A stretch of 64,000 nt of DNA, taken from positions 124,001-188,000 of the forward strand of contig CAVYRD010000010.1 of the NCBI GenBank assembly GCA_963770865.1. Reading direction: 5' to 3'. A program made the translations under genes and the position numbers. The notes under the pieces are model-generated. The model was not told where the DNA came from and made no database searches. It was given only the letters and a program-made list of their open reading frames with translations. The stretch's first letter is position 1. Each line of letters starts with the position of its first letter. This document shows, in pieces, positions 19,412 to 27,135 of the stretch. Source of the DNA: Miltoncostaea sp963770865 (GTDB lineage Bacteria > Actinomycetota > Thermoleophilia > Miltoncostaeales > Miltoncostaeaceae).

Positions 19412-19496
19412 GGCCACGAGCCCGGGGTTTGTAGATGGCCGCCCCTGCGACTTGCCCGGGTGTGCCACGAGCACGGATCCGTAGTTGTCGTCGTGC
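19412..19496 (+). ncRNA. Candidate IS110 bridge RNA (two guide loops)
   Basis: IS110-group elements are known to encode a bridge RNA in the leader, with a target-binding loop 5' of a donor-binding loop. Here GGCCA (19412-19416) can pair with TGGCC (19436-19440) around a loop containing TTGTAGA (19429-19435), identical to the target TTGTAGA across the insertion point. Downstream, GCACG (19471-19475) can pair with CGTGC (19492-19496) around a loop containing ATCCGTAG (19477-19484), identical to the element's right end plus GTAG. Order and content fit the known design. RNA ends are unknown and the matches are short. Confidence 0.5.
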
Positions 19497-19538
19497 CCGC
19501 CTGCCTCCGCCTTGCCGCCGCCGTTGAGGAGGAGCTCG

Positions 19539-20795
19539 ATGCGAAGCATCGGTTTGGACGTCCACCGCGACTTCTGCGAGGTCGCGATCGTCGAGGAGGG
19601 CCGGCTGCGCTCGGCCGGGCGGGTGTCCGCCTCGCCCGAGGCGCTCGAGCAGTTCGCCCGCAGCCTGGGGGCCGAGGACCAGGTCGTCCTGGAGGCGACC
19701 GGCAACGCCCTGGCCATCGCCCGGATCATCGAGCCGCACGTCGCCCGGGTGGTGCTCGCCCACCCGCCGGCGGTGAGCGCCGCCCGGCTGGCGGGCGCCA
19801 AGACCGACCGCATCGACGCCCGCCGCCTGGCCCAGCTGCTTGCGGGGGGCTTCGTCGCGGAGGTCTGGAGCCCGGACGAGGCGACCAGGCTGCGCCGGCG
19901 CCTGATCGCGCGCCGAGCCGCCCTGGTGCGCCAGCGCACCCGCGAGAAGAATCAGATCCACGCCGCCCTGATGCGCAACCTCGCCGAGCGGCCATCGATG
20001 AGCGATCTGTTCGGGGTCGCCGGGCGACGCTGGCTGGCCCAGCAGGAGCTGCCCCTCGATGAGCGCCAGGCCGTTGATGCCGGGCTGCGGCTGATCGATC
20101 TGTTCGACGCCGAGATCGCCCTGGTCGAGCGCGCGATCGCCCGCCAGGCGCTGGAGTGCGCCCAGATCCGTCGCCTGATGACGCTCCCCGGCATGGGCGC
20201 CATCAGCGCCACGGCGCTCATGGCCGCCATCGGCGACATCTCGCGCTTTCCCAGCTCCCGCCACCTGGTGGCCTACCTGGGGCTCAACCCGCGCGTTCAC
20301 CAGTCCGGCTCGGAGCCCGCCCGCCACGGGCGCATCTCCAAGCAGGGCCCCGGAGAGGCCCGCCACCTGCTGGTCGAGGCGGCCTGGCATGCCATCCGCT
20401 CTGCCGGGCCGATGCGGGCCTTCGGCGAGCGGGTGCGAGCGCGGCGGGGCGCCAACATCGCCACCGTGGCCGTCGCCCGAAAGCTCGTGGTGATCGCCTG
20501 GCACATGCTCAGCCGCGGCGAGGACTACGCCTTCGTGCGCCCCTCGCTCATGCGCGAGAAGCTGCGCCGGCTCGAGCTCATGCTCGGCGCCCCCTCGCGC
20601 CAGGGCCGGCGCAACCCCGAGCGAGTCTTCGCCAGCGTCGAGGGGCGGGCCGCCGAGATGGCCCAGGCCCGGCGGGCCGAGGCCGCTTACCGCCAACTGA
20701 TGCGCGACCGACAAGCGGGAGGGGTGGGTGCGGGCGCGACACCGGGGCGCGTCAAGACGCCGACCATGCGGCGCGGCAGCGCGGCAGACCTCTGA
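19539..20795 (+). CDS. IS110-family transposase (DEDD/serine recombinase)
   Basis: A 418-residue transposase. The N-terminal RuvC-like domain shows the DEDD residues in IGLDVHRDFCEVAIVE, VVLEATGNALAIA and KTDRIDARRLAQLL. The C-terminal Transposase_20 domain has LPGMGAISATALMAAIGDI, LVAYLGLNPRVHQSG and ISKQGPGEARHLL, the region with the catalytic serine. Such enzymes use a bridge RNA to pair donor and target DNA. ATG 19539 was chosen because GAGGAGGAG lies just upstream and the DEDD domain begins immediately. The frame is intact over normal family length, so the element may still be active. Confidence 0.9.
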   Translation: MRSIGLDVHRDFCEVAIVEEGRLRSAGRVSASPEALEQFARSLGAEDQVVLEATGNALAIARIIEPHVARVVLAHPPAVSAARLAGAKTDRIDARRLAQLLAGGFVAEVWSPDEATRLRRRLIARRAALVRQRTREKNQIHAALMRNLAERPSMSDLFGVAGRRWLAQQELPLDERQAVDAGLRLIDLFDAEIALVERAIARQALECAQIRRLMTLPGMGAISATALMAAIGDISRFPSSRHLVAYLGLNPRVHQSGSEPARHGRISKQGPGEARHLLVEAAWHAIRSAGPMRAFGERVRARRGANIATVAVARKLVVIAWHMLSRGEDYAFVRPSLMREKLRRLELMLGAPSRQGRRNPERVFASVEGRAAEMAQARRAEAAYRQLMRDRQAGGVGAGATPGRVKTPTMRRGSAADL

Positions 20796-20892
20796 GCCCC
20801 AGGATTCTGCCCTTCAGCTGGTCAGTCACCCGCACCCGAAAACGAACCTCTCACGCGGAGGCCGGATCGTCGAGAGAACTTGACTTTCATCC

Positions 20893-21036
20893 GTAGAAGC
20901 GCAGCCAGGGGCCCAGGGCCTCGGCGCTCGGCGGATGAGCCGTAGATCGCTCCATGGGCCCAGCGTTCGGTGAGGGTCTTGATGAAGCGCTCGGCCTTGC
21001 CGTTGGTGCGGGGCCGGTGGGGTTGGCCCGCCCTTG
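20893..21036 (-). pseudogene. IS481-type transposase, central fragment right of IS110
   Basis: On the minus strand the text RPRTNGKAERFIKTLTERWA followed by HGAIYGSSAER is the glutamate-containing catalytic part of an IS481-type transposase. It ends LGPWLRFY at the IS110 edge and continues as YNHQRPHASL at 19296. One frame change lies between AER and LGPWL. Its N-terminal half is missing, replaced by the IS3 element that starts near 21045. Confidence 0.75.
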
Positions 21037-21049
21037 ACGGACAGGTTCC

Positions 21050-21202
21050 CTGATCGACGCCGGCGAGCGCGAGGGCCTCACCAGCGATGAAAAGGCGCGC
21101 CTTCGCGAGCTCGAGCGCGAGAACAAGGTGCTGCGCGAGGAGCGCGAGATCCTGCGTAAGGCCGCGGCTTTCTTCGCGCGGGAGACCGATCGAAGGCCAT
21201 GA
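21050..21202 (+). pseudogene. IS3-family OrfA, C-terminal fragment
   Basis: The frame ending at TGA 21200-21202 encodes the end of an IS3 OrfA: LTSDEKARLRELERENKVLR, then EEREILRKAAAFFARETDR, the leucine-zipper region that precedes programmed frameshifting. The N-terminal helix-turn-helix is absent because sequence from another IS borders it near 21045. ATGA links it to orfB. Without OrfA this copy should not make a full OrfAB transposase. Confidence 0.75.
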
Positions 21203-22584
21203 GGTTCGCCTTCATCGACGCGGAGCGGGCACGGCACACCGTCTCCCGGCTGTGCAGCGCCATGCAGGTCAGCCGCGCCGGCTATCACGCCTGGCGCACC
21301 CGGGCGCCATCGGCGCGCTCGCGCGCCGATGCTGCGCTCAGTGAGCGGATCCTCGCGCTGCACGGCGCCTCGCGGGCGACCTACGGGGCGCCGCGCATCC
21401 ACGCCATGCTCGCCCGCCAGGGCGAGCGGGTCGGCCGCAAGCGGGTGGCGCGCCTGATGGCCGAGGCGGGCATCCAGGGCGTCAGCCGCCGCCGCGGCCG
21501 GGCCCGCACCACGACGCCCGATGCGCGCCGCCCGCCCGCACCCGACCGGGTGCGTCGGCGCTTTGTCGCCGAGGGACCCGATCGCCTGTGGGTCGCCGAC
21601 ATCACCTACCTACCGACGCACGAGGGCTGGCTGTTCCTCGGCGTGGTCGCCGACATGTGGAGCCGGCGGATCGTCGGCTGGTCGATGCGCGAGGACCTGC
21701 GCGCCGAGCTGGTCGTGGACGCGATCTCGATGGCCGTGGTGCGCCGACGCCCGGAGCCCGGCCTGGTCCATCACTCCGACAGGGGCTCTCAATACGGCTC
21801 GCTGGCCTTCGGCCGCACCCTGACCGACTCGGGGATCCTCGCCTCGATGGGCCGCCGCGGCGATGCCTACGACAACGCCGCGGCCGAGTCGGTGATCTCG
21901 ACGATCAAGACCGAGCTGGTGCGCGGGCGCAGCTTTCCCACTCGCGACGCCGCTCGCCTGGCGGTCTTCGACTACATCGAGACCTTCTACAACCCGTACC
22001 GCCTGCACTCGGCGCTCGGCTACCTGTCGCCGATCGAGTTCGAGGCGGCCAACTGGCCCACCGGGCCCGTGGAGCTGACGCATCCTTCGGACGCGTGGAC
22101 GGCCGTCGCGGCCGTCCACATCACCACCGGCCCGACGACGGATCCTCAGATAGGAGAATCAGGCCGCCGACCCCCCGACGGCCTCGAACTGTGCCGGGCT
22201 GAGGTAGCCAAGGGCCGAGTGCCGCCGGGGCGGGCTGTACCAGCCCTCGATGTAGTCGTAGATGGCGGTGCGGACGCTCTGGCAGGTCGGCCAGAAGCGC
22301 CGGTCGATGTGCTCGGTCTCGAGCGTCGCCATGAACGACTCAGCGAGGGCGTTGTCGTAGGCATCCCCGCGGGATCCCATCAAACTGGGCGATGCTCGCC
22401 TCCCGGAGCGTCCTGCCGCAGGCGAAGTCGTGTATTGCGATCCGCGGTCGCTGGTGCACGAGCCGGGCCGGGTGCGACGTTGCGCCGCCACAGCGCCATC
22501 TGGATCGCGTCAACCACCAGCTCGGCGCGCAGGTCCTCGCGCATCGACCAGCCGGCCACCATCCGGCTGTGGGCGTCCAGGTAG
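21199..22584 (+). CDS. IS3-family OrfB transposase, read through into adjacent IS
   Basis: The first 285 residues or so are a complete OrfB integrase-type protein: HTH_21-like region (RATYGAPRIHAMLARQGERV), then the DDE triad in LWVADITYLPTHEGWLF, VHHSDRGSQYGS and DNAAAESVISTIKTEL, ending RLHSALGYLSPIEFEAAN near 22050. The frame then stays open to 22584, crossing antisense to a second IS3 element, so the normal stop is lost and the last 170 residues are probably meaningless. ATG 21199 overlaps the OrfA stop. A truncated orfA makes autonomous transposition unlikely. Confidence 0.75.
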   Translation: MRFAFIDAERARHTVSRLCSAMQVSRAGYHAWRTRAPSARSRADAALSERILALHGASRATYGAPRIHAMLARQGERVGRKRVARLMAEAGIQGVSRRRGRARTTTPDARRPPAPDRVRRRFVAEGPDRLWVADITYLPTHEGWLFLGVVADMWSRRIVGWSMREDLRAELVVDAISMAVVRRRPEPGLVHHSDRGSQYGSLAFGRTLTDSGILASMGRRGDAYDNAAAESVISTIKTELVRGRSFPTRDAARLAVFDYIETFYNPYRLHSALGYLSPIEFEAANWPTGPVELTHPSDAWTAVAAVHITTGPTTDPQIGESGRRPPDGLELCRAEVAKGRVPPGRAVPALDVVVDGGADALAGRPEAPVDVLGLERRHERLSEGVVVGIPAGSHQTGRCSPPGASCRRRSRVLRSAVAGARAGPGATLRRHSAIWIASTTSSARRSSRIDQPATIRLWASR

Positions 22585-23019
22585 AGCCAGCCGGCCCAGG
22601 TGCGCACGTAGGTGATGTCGGCCACCCACAGCGCGTTCGGGCGATTCGCCGTGAAGACGCGAGACGAGGTCCGCAGCCGGTGCCCGCAGCGGATCGCGCT
22701 CGGTGGTGCGCCGGAATCGTCTGCGGTGGGCCCCTCGAGTCCGGCCTGGTGCATCAGGCGGGCGATCGGCTTTCTGCCGTGGCGGCGTCCGTCGGCGGCG
22801 AAGGCGCGCCAGCTCAGCGCGCTCGTCGCTCGTCAGGCCCGGGGCATCGCCCTGGTCGATCCGCGCCTGCTTGACCCAGCGGCGCACCGCCGTCTCGGTG
22901 AGATCGAGCTCGCGGCAGACCTCGTTCACCGACTTGCCCGAGCTGAGGATCAGCTCAACCGTTCTCGCCTTCAGCTCGGACGAGAACCCGCGCCGTGCTC
23001 GTCGCCGCGGTTGCTCTAT
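22159..23019 (-). pseudogene. Second IS3-family element (orfA/orfB), degraded
   Basis: Minus-strand pieces in three frames make up an IS3 element. OrfA reads FSSELKARTVELILSSGKSV and EVCRELDLTETAVRRWVKQA. OrfB pieces include ALWVADITYVRTWAGWLYL, CTSDRGSQYTTS, DAYDNALAESFMATLETEHI and RRHSALGYLSPAQFEAVGG. Much of the region between OrfA and the OrfB core is missing or shifted. OrfA would begin with ATA (23019-23017) five bases after a perfect AAGGAGG, suggesting a mutated ATG. The motif TGTCCGCAGAAGCG at 23059-23072 may be part of its outer end. It lies head to head with the first IS3 copy. Confidence 0.75.
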
Positions 23020-23031
23020 GTGGACCTCCTT

Positions 23032-23418
23032 GGATGGGCATCATCGCCCTTCCGTCGGTGTCCGCAGAAGCGCGGCAACCCCGCTGCGGCGGAAGCCGCC
23101 CTTGAAGCCGGAGCCCCAGTCGGGTCCACGACATTCCGCCGCAGTTGGGGCAGCTACCGCAGGCCGAGCGGCGGAAGGGATTCCGGAATACCTCGCAGAT
23201 GCGCTTCCAGGAGTCATTCCGCAGCAAGGAGGATTCGGCTGCCCCGGACGATGGCGATCGGCTCGCCGTCTGCGCAGTGTCTGGACCGCGACGGCCCTGG
23301 GGCTGCTTGGGAAGGTGGAGGTCCACCTCGGCCCCGAATCACCCGCGGGCGCCCCGGACGCCCGCGACCAGACGAACGTCTAGCGCCGCCGCAGCCCGGC
23401 GGCCGTAGGCTGGCGCGC
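23032..23418. other. IS end and unassigned sequence
   Basis: About 390 bases between the IS3 remnant and the next membrane protein. The first 40 bases probably belong to the IS end. On the minus strand a short stretch with two CxxC-like pairs (ACGSCPNCGG) is visible but has no recognisable continuation. No gene is called. Confidence 0.35.
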
Positions 23419-25074
23419 ATGGAGGTTGACGGCGGGTACGAGGAAGAGCGCTCGGAGCAAGGCGCCGGTCTGAAGACGCTGGCCCGCGTCCTCGACCCGC
23501 GTGCCCTCGGGGCAAGGGAAGTCCTCCTTGTCGCAGCGTTGTTGATGCTCGCCGCCTTTGCCTTCTACGGTCGCTATGTATCGGACTCCGGCTTCTTTGC
23601 GGACGACTGGGCGAACGCAGCCGCGTACCGGTTCGCAGACCCGCCCCGCCTCGCATCGTCGATCGCGACGTTCCACGACATCCTCGGGGGGCGGCCAGTG
23701 CTGGCGGTGGCGCTCGCAGTGCCGCACGCCCTGTTCGGGACCCATGCCTGGGCCCACTTGGCGCTGGGGATCGCGCTCGCTTGGCTCGTCGCGGTCCTGC
23801 TCCACGTCGTGCTTCGCGTGCTCGGGGCTGCGTTCGCGCCTGCGTTCGTCGCCGCCCTGCTCACCCTCGTGTTCCCCTTGTCCGACGCGACGCGACTCTG
23901 GGCCACGGCGGCGGTGAACAACCTGGCCGTCGTGCTGTACCTGGCCGGGCTCCTCGTCGCCCTCCAAGGACTGAGGGGCCGTGGACGCAACGCGCTACTG
24001 CTGCACGCGTGTGCGCTGCTCTTGTACCTCCTGAGCATGCTGACCTACGAGGTCGCCGCTCCCGCGATCCTCCTGTCGGGACTGCTCTATCGCGTTTGTG
24101 TTCCGTGGCGTTCCGTCATCCCTCGATGGCTCGCCGACGGCACGCTGGTCGCAGTGGCCATCGCTTACTCCGCCGCGGCCACCGGCCAGGTCCGGAGGGT
24201 GACGACGGTGCGCGGCGCGCTCCAGGACGTGCCGTCGGCCGCCCGTCAGGCGGGGACGGCAGTGGCCCAAGCCTTCGTGCCGTCCGGCGCGCGTCCGCTC
24301 TTGGCGGTGCCGCTCCTGTTGGCGCTGTTTGCAGCGTTCGGCGCTGTCGTGCTGCTTCGGAAGGGCGGGGCGGATGCGCGGTGCATCAGGTGGTGGCTCA
24401 TGGCCCAAGGGATCGCCGCCATCGGTGTCGGCGCCGCCCACGTGGTGCTCCTCGGCAGCTATCTCGGTCCGCTCTCCACCGGCATTGGGAATCGGGGCAA
24501 CGTCTTCGCCGCGCTGCCGGTAGCGGTCTTTGTCTGCGCGACCGTCATCCTTGCCGGCCTAGTCGTGGCGCATCTCCTTGCGCGCCCGCGCCTCGTCATG
24601 GGAGTGGCGGGGGGCCTTCTCGTCCTCATCCTCATCGGGCAGTCAACGGTGCTTCTGAGGCACGAGGATGACTACCTCGCCGCATCGCAACGGCAGGCCG
24701 CCGTCCTCTCCTCGGTGCGTGCGGGCGTGCCGAAACCCGTCCCCGGGGCGCTCATCCTCACTGCGGGAGAGGACGCGACGGTGAACGACGTTCCCGTGTT
24801 CGACGAAACGTGGGATCTCGCCGGGGCGATCAGCCTCCTGTACGGCGACAGAACGGTGTCGGGCCTACCGGTGGTCGGCGACACCCGCATCGCGTGCACG
24901 ACGGCCGCCGTGCGGATCATGTCGCGGCATCAGTTTGGGGGGGAGATCGCCGCCGGGAGGGTCGTCCCGTTCGGGGTGGTGTACCTCGTCAACGTCCCGA
25001 CCGGCCGGACCGTACGCATAACGGACGCCGCGTCCTGTGAGGGGGCGCGCGCACTTCTTCCGACCGCCGGCTAA
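23419..25074 (+). CDS. Polytopic membrane protein, GT-C-like
   Basis: A 551-residue integral membrane protein in one intact frame. After a short acidic N-terminus there are roughly ten to twelve hydrophobic helices, beginning VLLVAALLMLAAFAFYG. The first external loop is DSGFFADDWANAAAYRFADP; an acidic DDW pair just after the first helix is where GT-C enzymes place their catalytic aspartate. The C-terminal 110 residues are soluble. A role in transferring sugar from a polyprenyl-phosphate donor outside the membrane is likely from fold and context but unproven. ATG 23419 was chosen; the frame is open upstream through IS sequence. Confidence 0.65.
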   Translation: MEVDGGYEEERSEQGAGLKTLARVLDPRALGAREVLLVAALLMLAAFAFYGRYVSDSGFFADDWANAAAYRFADPPRLASSIATFHDILGGRPVLAVALAVPHALFGTHAWAHLALGIALAWLVAVLLHVVLRVLGAAFAPAFVAALLTLVFPLSDATRLWATAAVNNLAVVLYLAGLLVALQGLRGRGRNALLLHACALLLYLLSMLTYEVAAPAILLSGLLYRVCVPWRSVIPRWLADGTLVAVAIAYSAAATGQVRRVTTVRGALQDVPSAARQAGTAVAQAFVPSGARPLLAVPLLLALFAAFGAVVLLRKGGADARCIRWWLMAQGIAAIGVGAAHVVLLGSYLGPLSTGIGNRGNVFAALPVAVFVCATVILAGLVVAHLLARPRLVMGVAGGLLVLILIGQSTVLLRHEDDYLAASQRQAAVLSSVRAGVPKPVPGALILTAGEDATVNDVPVFDETWDLAGAISLLYGDRTVSGLPVVGDTRIACTTAAVRIMSRHQFGGEIAAGRVVPFGVVYLVNVPTGRTVRITDAASCEGARALLPTAG

Positions 25075-25461
25075 GGCGTCGCGCCGTCCGGGTCAAGACT
25101 CAACAGGCCTGGCCGGCGTGTCGCGTTTCCCCCTCCGCTCTCGAAACGTTCCGGCCGAGCGCGAGGGAGTGGTGACGACAAGGATCTGACGAGAAGACTG
25201 GGCCGAGCGTGACGCCGAGATCCGGGCGGCCGCTGAGCGCGCTGCGGGAGCCCGAGGACCGAGGAGGCCGCTCAGTGCCCGGTGACTACTGGCTCCATCC
25301 CGATGATCGGCGCCAGCCGAGGCGCGATCCCGGGGACGGTCCCCCACAAGTACAAGCGCCTTGAGCGCTGGAGGGGCCCTAGCTAGCGCGTCGCATATTC
25401 GTCGCATCCGAGCGGACAGAAACCGAACGAGGGGGAACGAGGGGGGGCCACGTCCGTCAAG
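25075..25461. other. No recognisable gene
   Basis: About 390 bases between the membrane protein and the IS256 left end. The six-frame reading shows only short, arginine-rich frames with no family motifs. Nothing supportable is seen. Confidence 0.4.
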
Positions 25462-26892
25462 GTGGTGTACGAGGCGGCGCGCTGATCCGTCGTCATCCTC
25501 GTCGTCGATCTATGCGGCCTGCTCGAGCAGCAGCTCCTCGGGCTCGGTGACGGGGTCGGGGCGAAGCAGGGCGTCAACGGTCATGTAGCGGCGGGTGTCG
25601 GCCCACTCGTCGTGGGTCTCGGCCAGCACCGCTCCGACGAGGCGAAGCACGCTCGCCCGGTCGGGGAAGGTGCCAACGACGTCGGTGCGCCGTCGGATCT
25701 CCTTGTTGAGCCGCTCCTGGGGGTTGGTCGACCAGATCTGGCGCCAGTGCTCCTTGGGGAAGCCGGTGAAGGCGAGGATCTCGGGCCGGCGTCGGCGAGG
25801 TGGGCGGCGGCGGCCGGGAACCGCTCGGCGAGCTGGTCAACGACGCGCTCGTGCTGGGCGGCGACCTGGGCGGCGTCCGGTTGGGCGAAGATCGAGCGCA
25901 CCAGCGTCGCCACCAGCGGCTGCGCGGACTTGGGGACCTTCGTGAGTAGGTTCCTGAGGTAGTGGGTGCGGCAGCGTTGCCACGCAGCGCCGGCCATCAC
26001 CGAGCGGGCCGCCTCCACCAGCCCGGGGTGGGCGTCGGAGATCACCAGCTGCACGCCGGTGAGGCCGCGGGCGGCGAGGCCACGCAGGAAGGAGGTCCAG
26101 CCCGCCCCGTCCTCGCTGGTCGCAAGCTCGACCCCGAGCACCTCGCGCCGGCCCTCCGGGTTGACGCCGACGGCCACCATGCAGCAGACGCCCGCCATCC
26201 GCATCGCGTCGTCGCGGCAGCGCACCACCAGGGCGTCGAGCCACACGTAGGGGTAGGGGCCCGACAGCGGCCGGACGCGGAATGCCTCGACGGCCTCGTC
26301 GAGGCCCTTGGCGATCTCGGACACCTGGCTCTTGGAGATCCCCTCGATGCCGAGCTGTCGCACCAGCTTGTCGACGCGCCGGGTGCTGACGCCGGCCAGG
26401 TAGGCGTCGGCGATCGCGGCCACCAAGGCCTTCTCGGCCCGCCGGCGCGGGGCGATCAACCAGTCGGGGAAGTAGCTGCCGGATCGCAGCTTGGGGATCT
26501 CGAGCTCGATCGTGCCGGCGCGGGTGTCCCAGCGGCGCGATCGGTAGCCGTTGCGCGCGTTCACCCGCTCGGGGCTGCGCTCACCGTAGGCGGCGCCGCA
26601 GATGGCGTCGGCCTCAGCGGACATCAGCTCGGCAACGGCGCGCTCCAGCATCGCGCGGGCGATGTCGGGGCATTCCTCGGCCAGCTGCTTGCGCAGCCAC
26701 TGCAGCGCATCCATCCTCGGATCGACCATCGTCGTCGTGCTCCTCATGAGTGTCTTGGCGGACTTCATGAGGATGACGGCGGTGGTCGCCTGCTTCGACC
26801 ACGGGCCCTTCGGGCCCGCCGCCGGGCCACGCCGCCTAGCTCTGGGAGCGTCGCGGCCCGGCGGACTCAGCGGCTGGGCGGTCGTACACCAC
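25462..26892 (-). mobile_element. IS256-family insertion sequence (about 1.43 kb)
   Basis: The transposase gene is bracketed by imperfect inverted repeats. The left end starts GTGGTGTACGAGGCGG at 25462. The right end, read inward on the minus strand from 26892, starts GTGGTGTACGACCGCC; the outer 11 bases are identical and both continue to a GCTGA. This is the position and length expected for IS256-family ends. I see no matching 8-9 bp target duplication in the flanks. Confidence 0.75.
25510..26768 (-). CDS. IS256-family (Mutator-type) transposase, one frameshift
   Basis: A minus-strand DDE transposase of about 415 residues. It contains DAICGAAYGERSPERVNARN, RRWDTRAGTIELEIPKLRSG, and the active-site text VWLDALVVRCRDD and LVISDAHPGLVEAARSVM (first and second aspartates). 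Near 25785-25800 one base shifts the frame. The continuation AFTGFPKEHWRQIWSTNPQE and RLNKEIRRRTDVVGTFPD carries the catalytic glutamate and the usual C-terminal signature, ending at TAG 25512-25510. The start may be 26768, 26747 or 26729 (MVDPRMDALQ). If the indel is a sequence error the element could be intact. Confidence 0.8.
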
Positions 26893-26980
26893 GTGAGCGG
26901 ACGCTACTCGAGTGGGAGAGAAGCACTGCTTCCCCATGGGCTCTCGTGCCCTCTCGTTCCCCTCTCCTGACCCGCCTTCG

Positions 26981-27028
26981 GCTAGCCTGGCAGCGTCGGG
27001 GTCACCGGTTCGCTCCCGGTATCCTCCA
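26981..27028 (+). repeat. Direct repeat of the tRNA-Ala 3' half (attR-like)
   Basis: These 48 bases align without gaps to 4531-4578 of the tRNA-Ala gene with 43 identities. They cover the anticodon arm, variable loop, T arm and acceptor 3' strand, ending at the same discriminator base. The preceding sequence has no D arm or 5' acceptor strand, so it is not a tRNA gene. Such partial 3' copies are left when an element integrates at a tRNA gene. The right copy would then mark the far end of a 22.4 kb island. Confidence 0.75.
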
Positions 27029-27135
27029 CTCCCGTGAACCCCCGCGCCGCCGGCGCTAAAGATCGCGGAGTCAGACGCTATTCCAGCGGACCCGCGCGCC
27101 GAGCGGACCTTCCGCCAAGCCTCCCCGGCTCGGCG

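Larger units (their letters stand above)
19294..20892 (+). mobile_element. IS110-family insertion sequence (about 1.6 kb)
   Basis: The element's edges can be set because it interrupts an IS481-type transposase gene. Left flank GGTGATT and right flank AAGCGC are both bordered by GTAG (19294-19297 and 20893-20896), so removing one GTAG plus the intervening sequence restores the host frame. The element has about 240 bases before its transposase and about 97 after it. There are no long terminal inverted repeats, which is normal for IS110. The 4-base GTAG is either a recombination core shared by donor and target or a short duplication. Confidence 0.8.

Noticed and set aside
26802..26818. CGGGCCC-TTC-GGGCCCG hairpin as a transcription terminator
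   Set aside because: It lies inside the IS256 end, upstream of the transposase start rather than after a gene, and has no T-tract, so no role is assigned.
25450..26905. Target-site duplication around IS256
   Set aside because: The 8-9 bases outside the inverted repeats (ending CGTCAAG on the left, starting GTGAGCGG on the right) do not match.
26981..27028. Second functional tRNA-Ala
   Set aside because: No D arm or 5' acceptor strand precedes it and the anticodon stem has mismatches (CTAGC versus CGTCG), so a mature tRNA cannot form.
4579..27028. Integrase or excisionase for the putative island
   Set aside because: I looked for tyrosine or large serine recombinase signatures next to both repeats and found only IS-type transposases.
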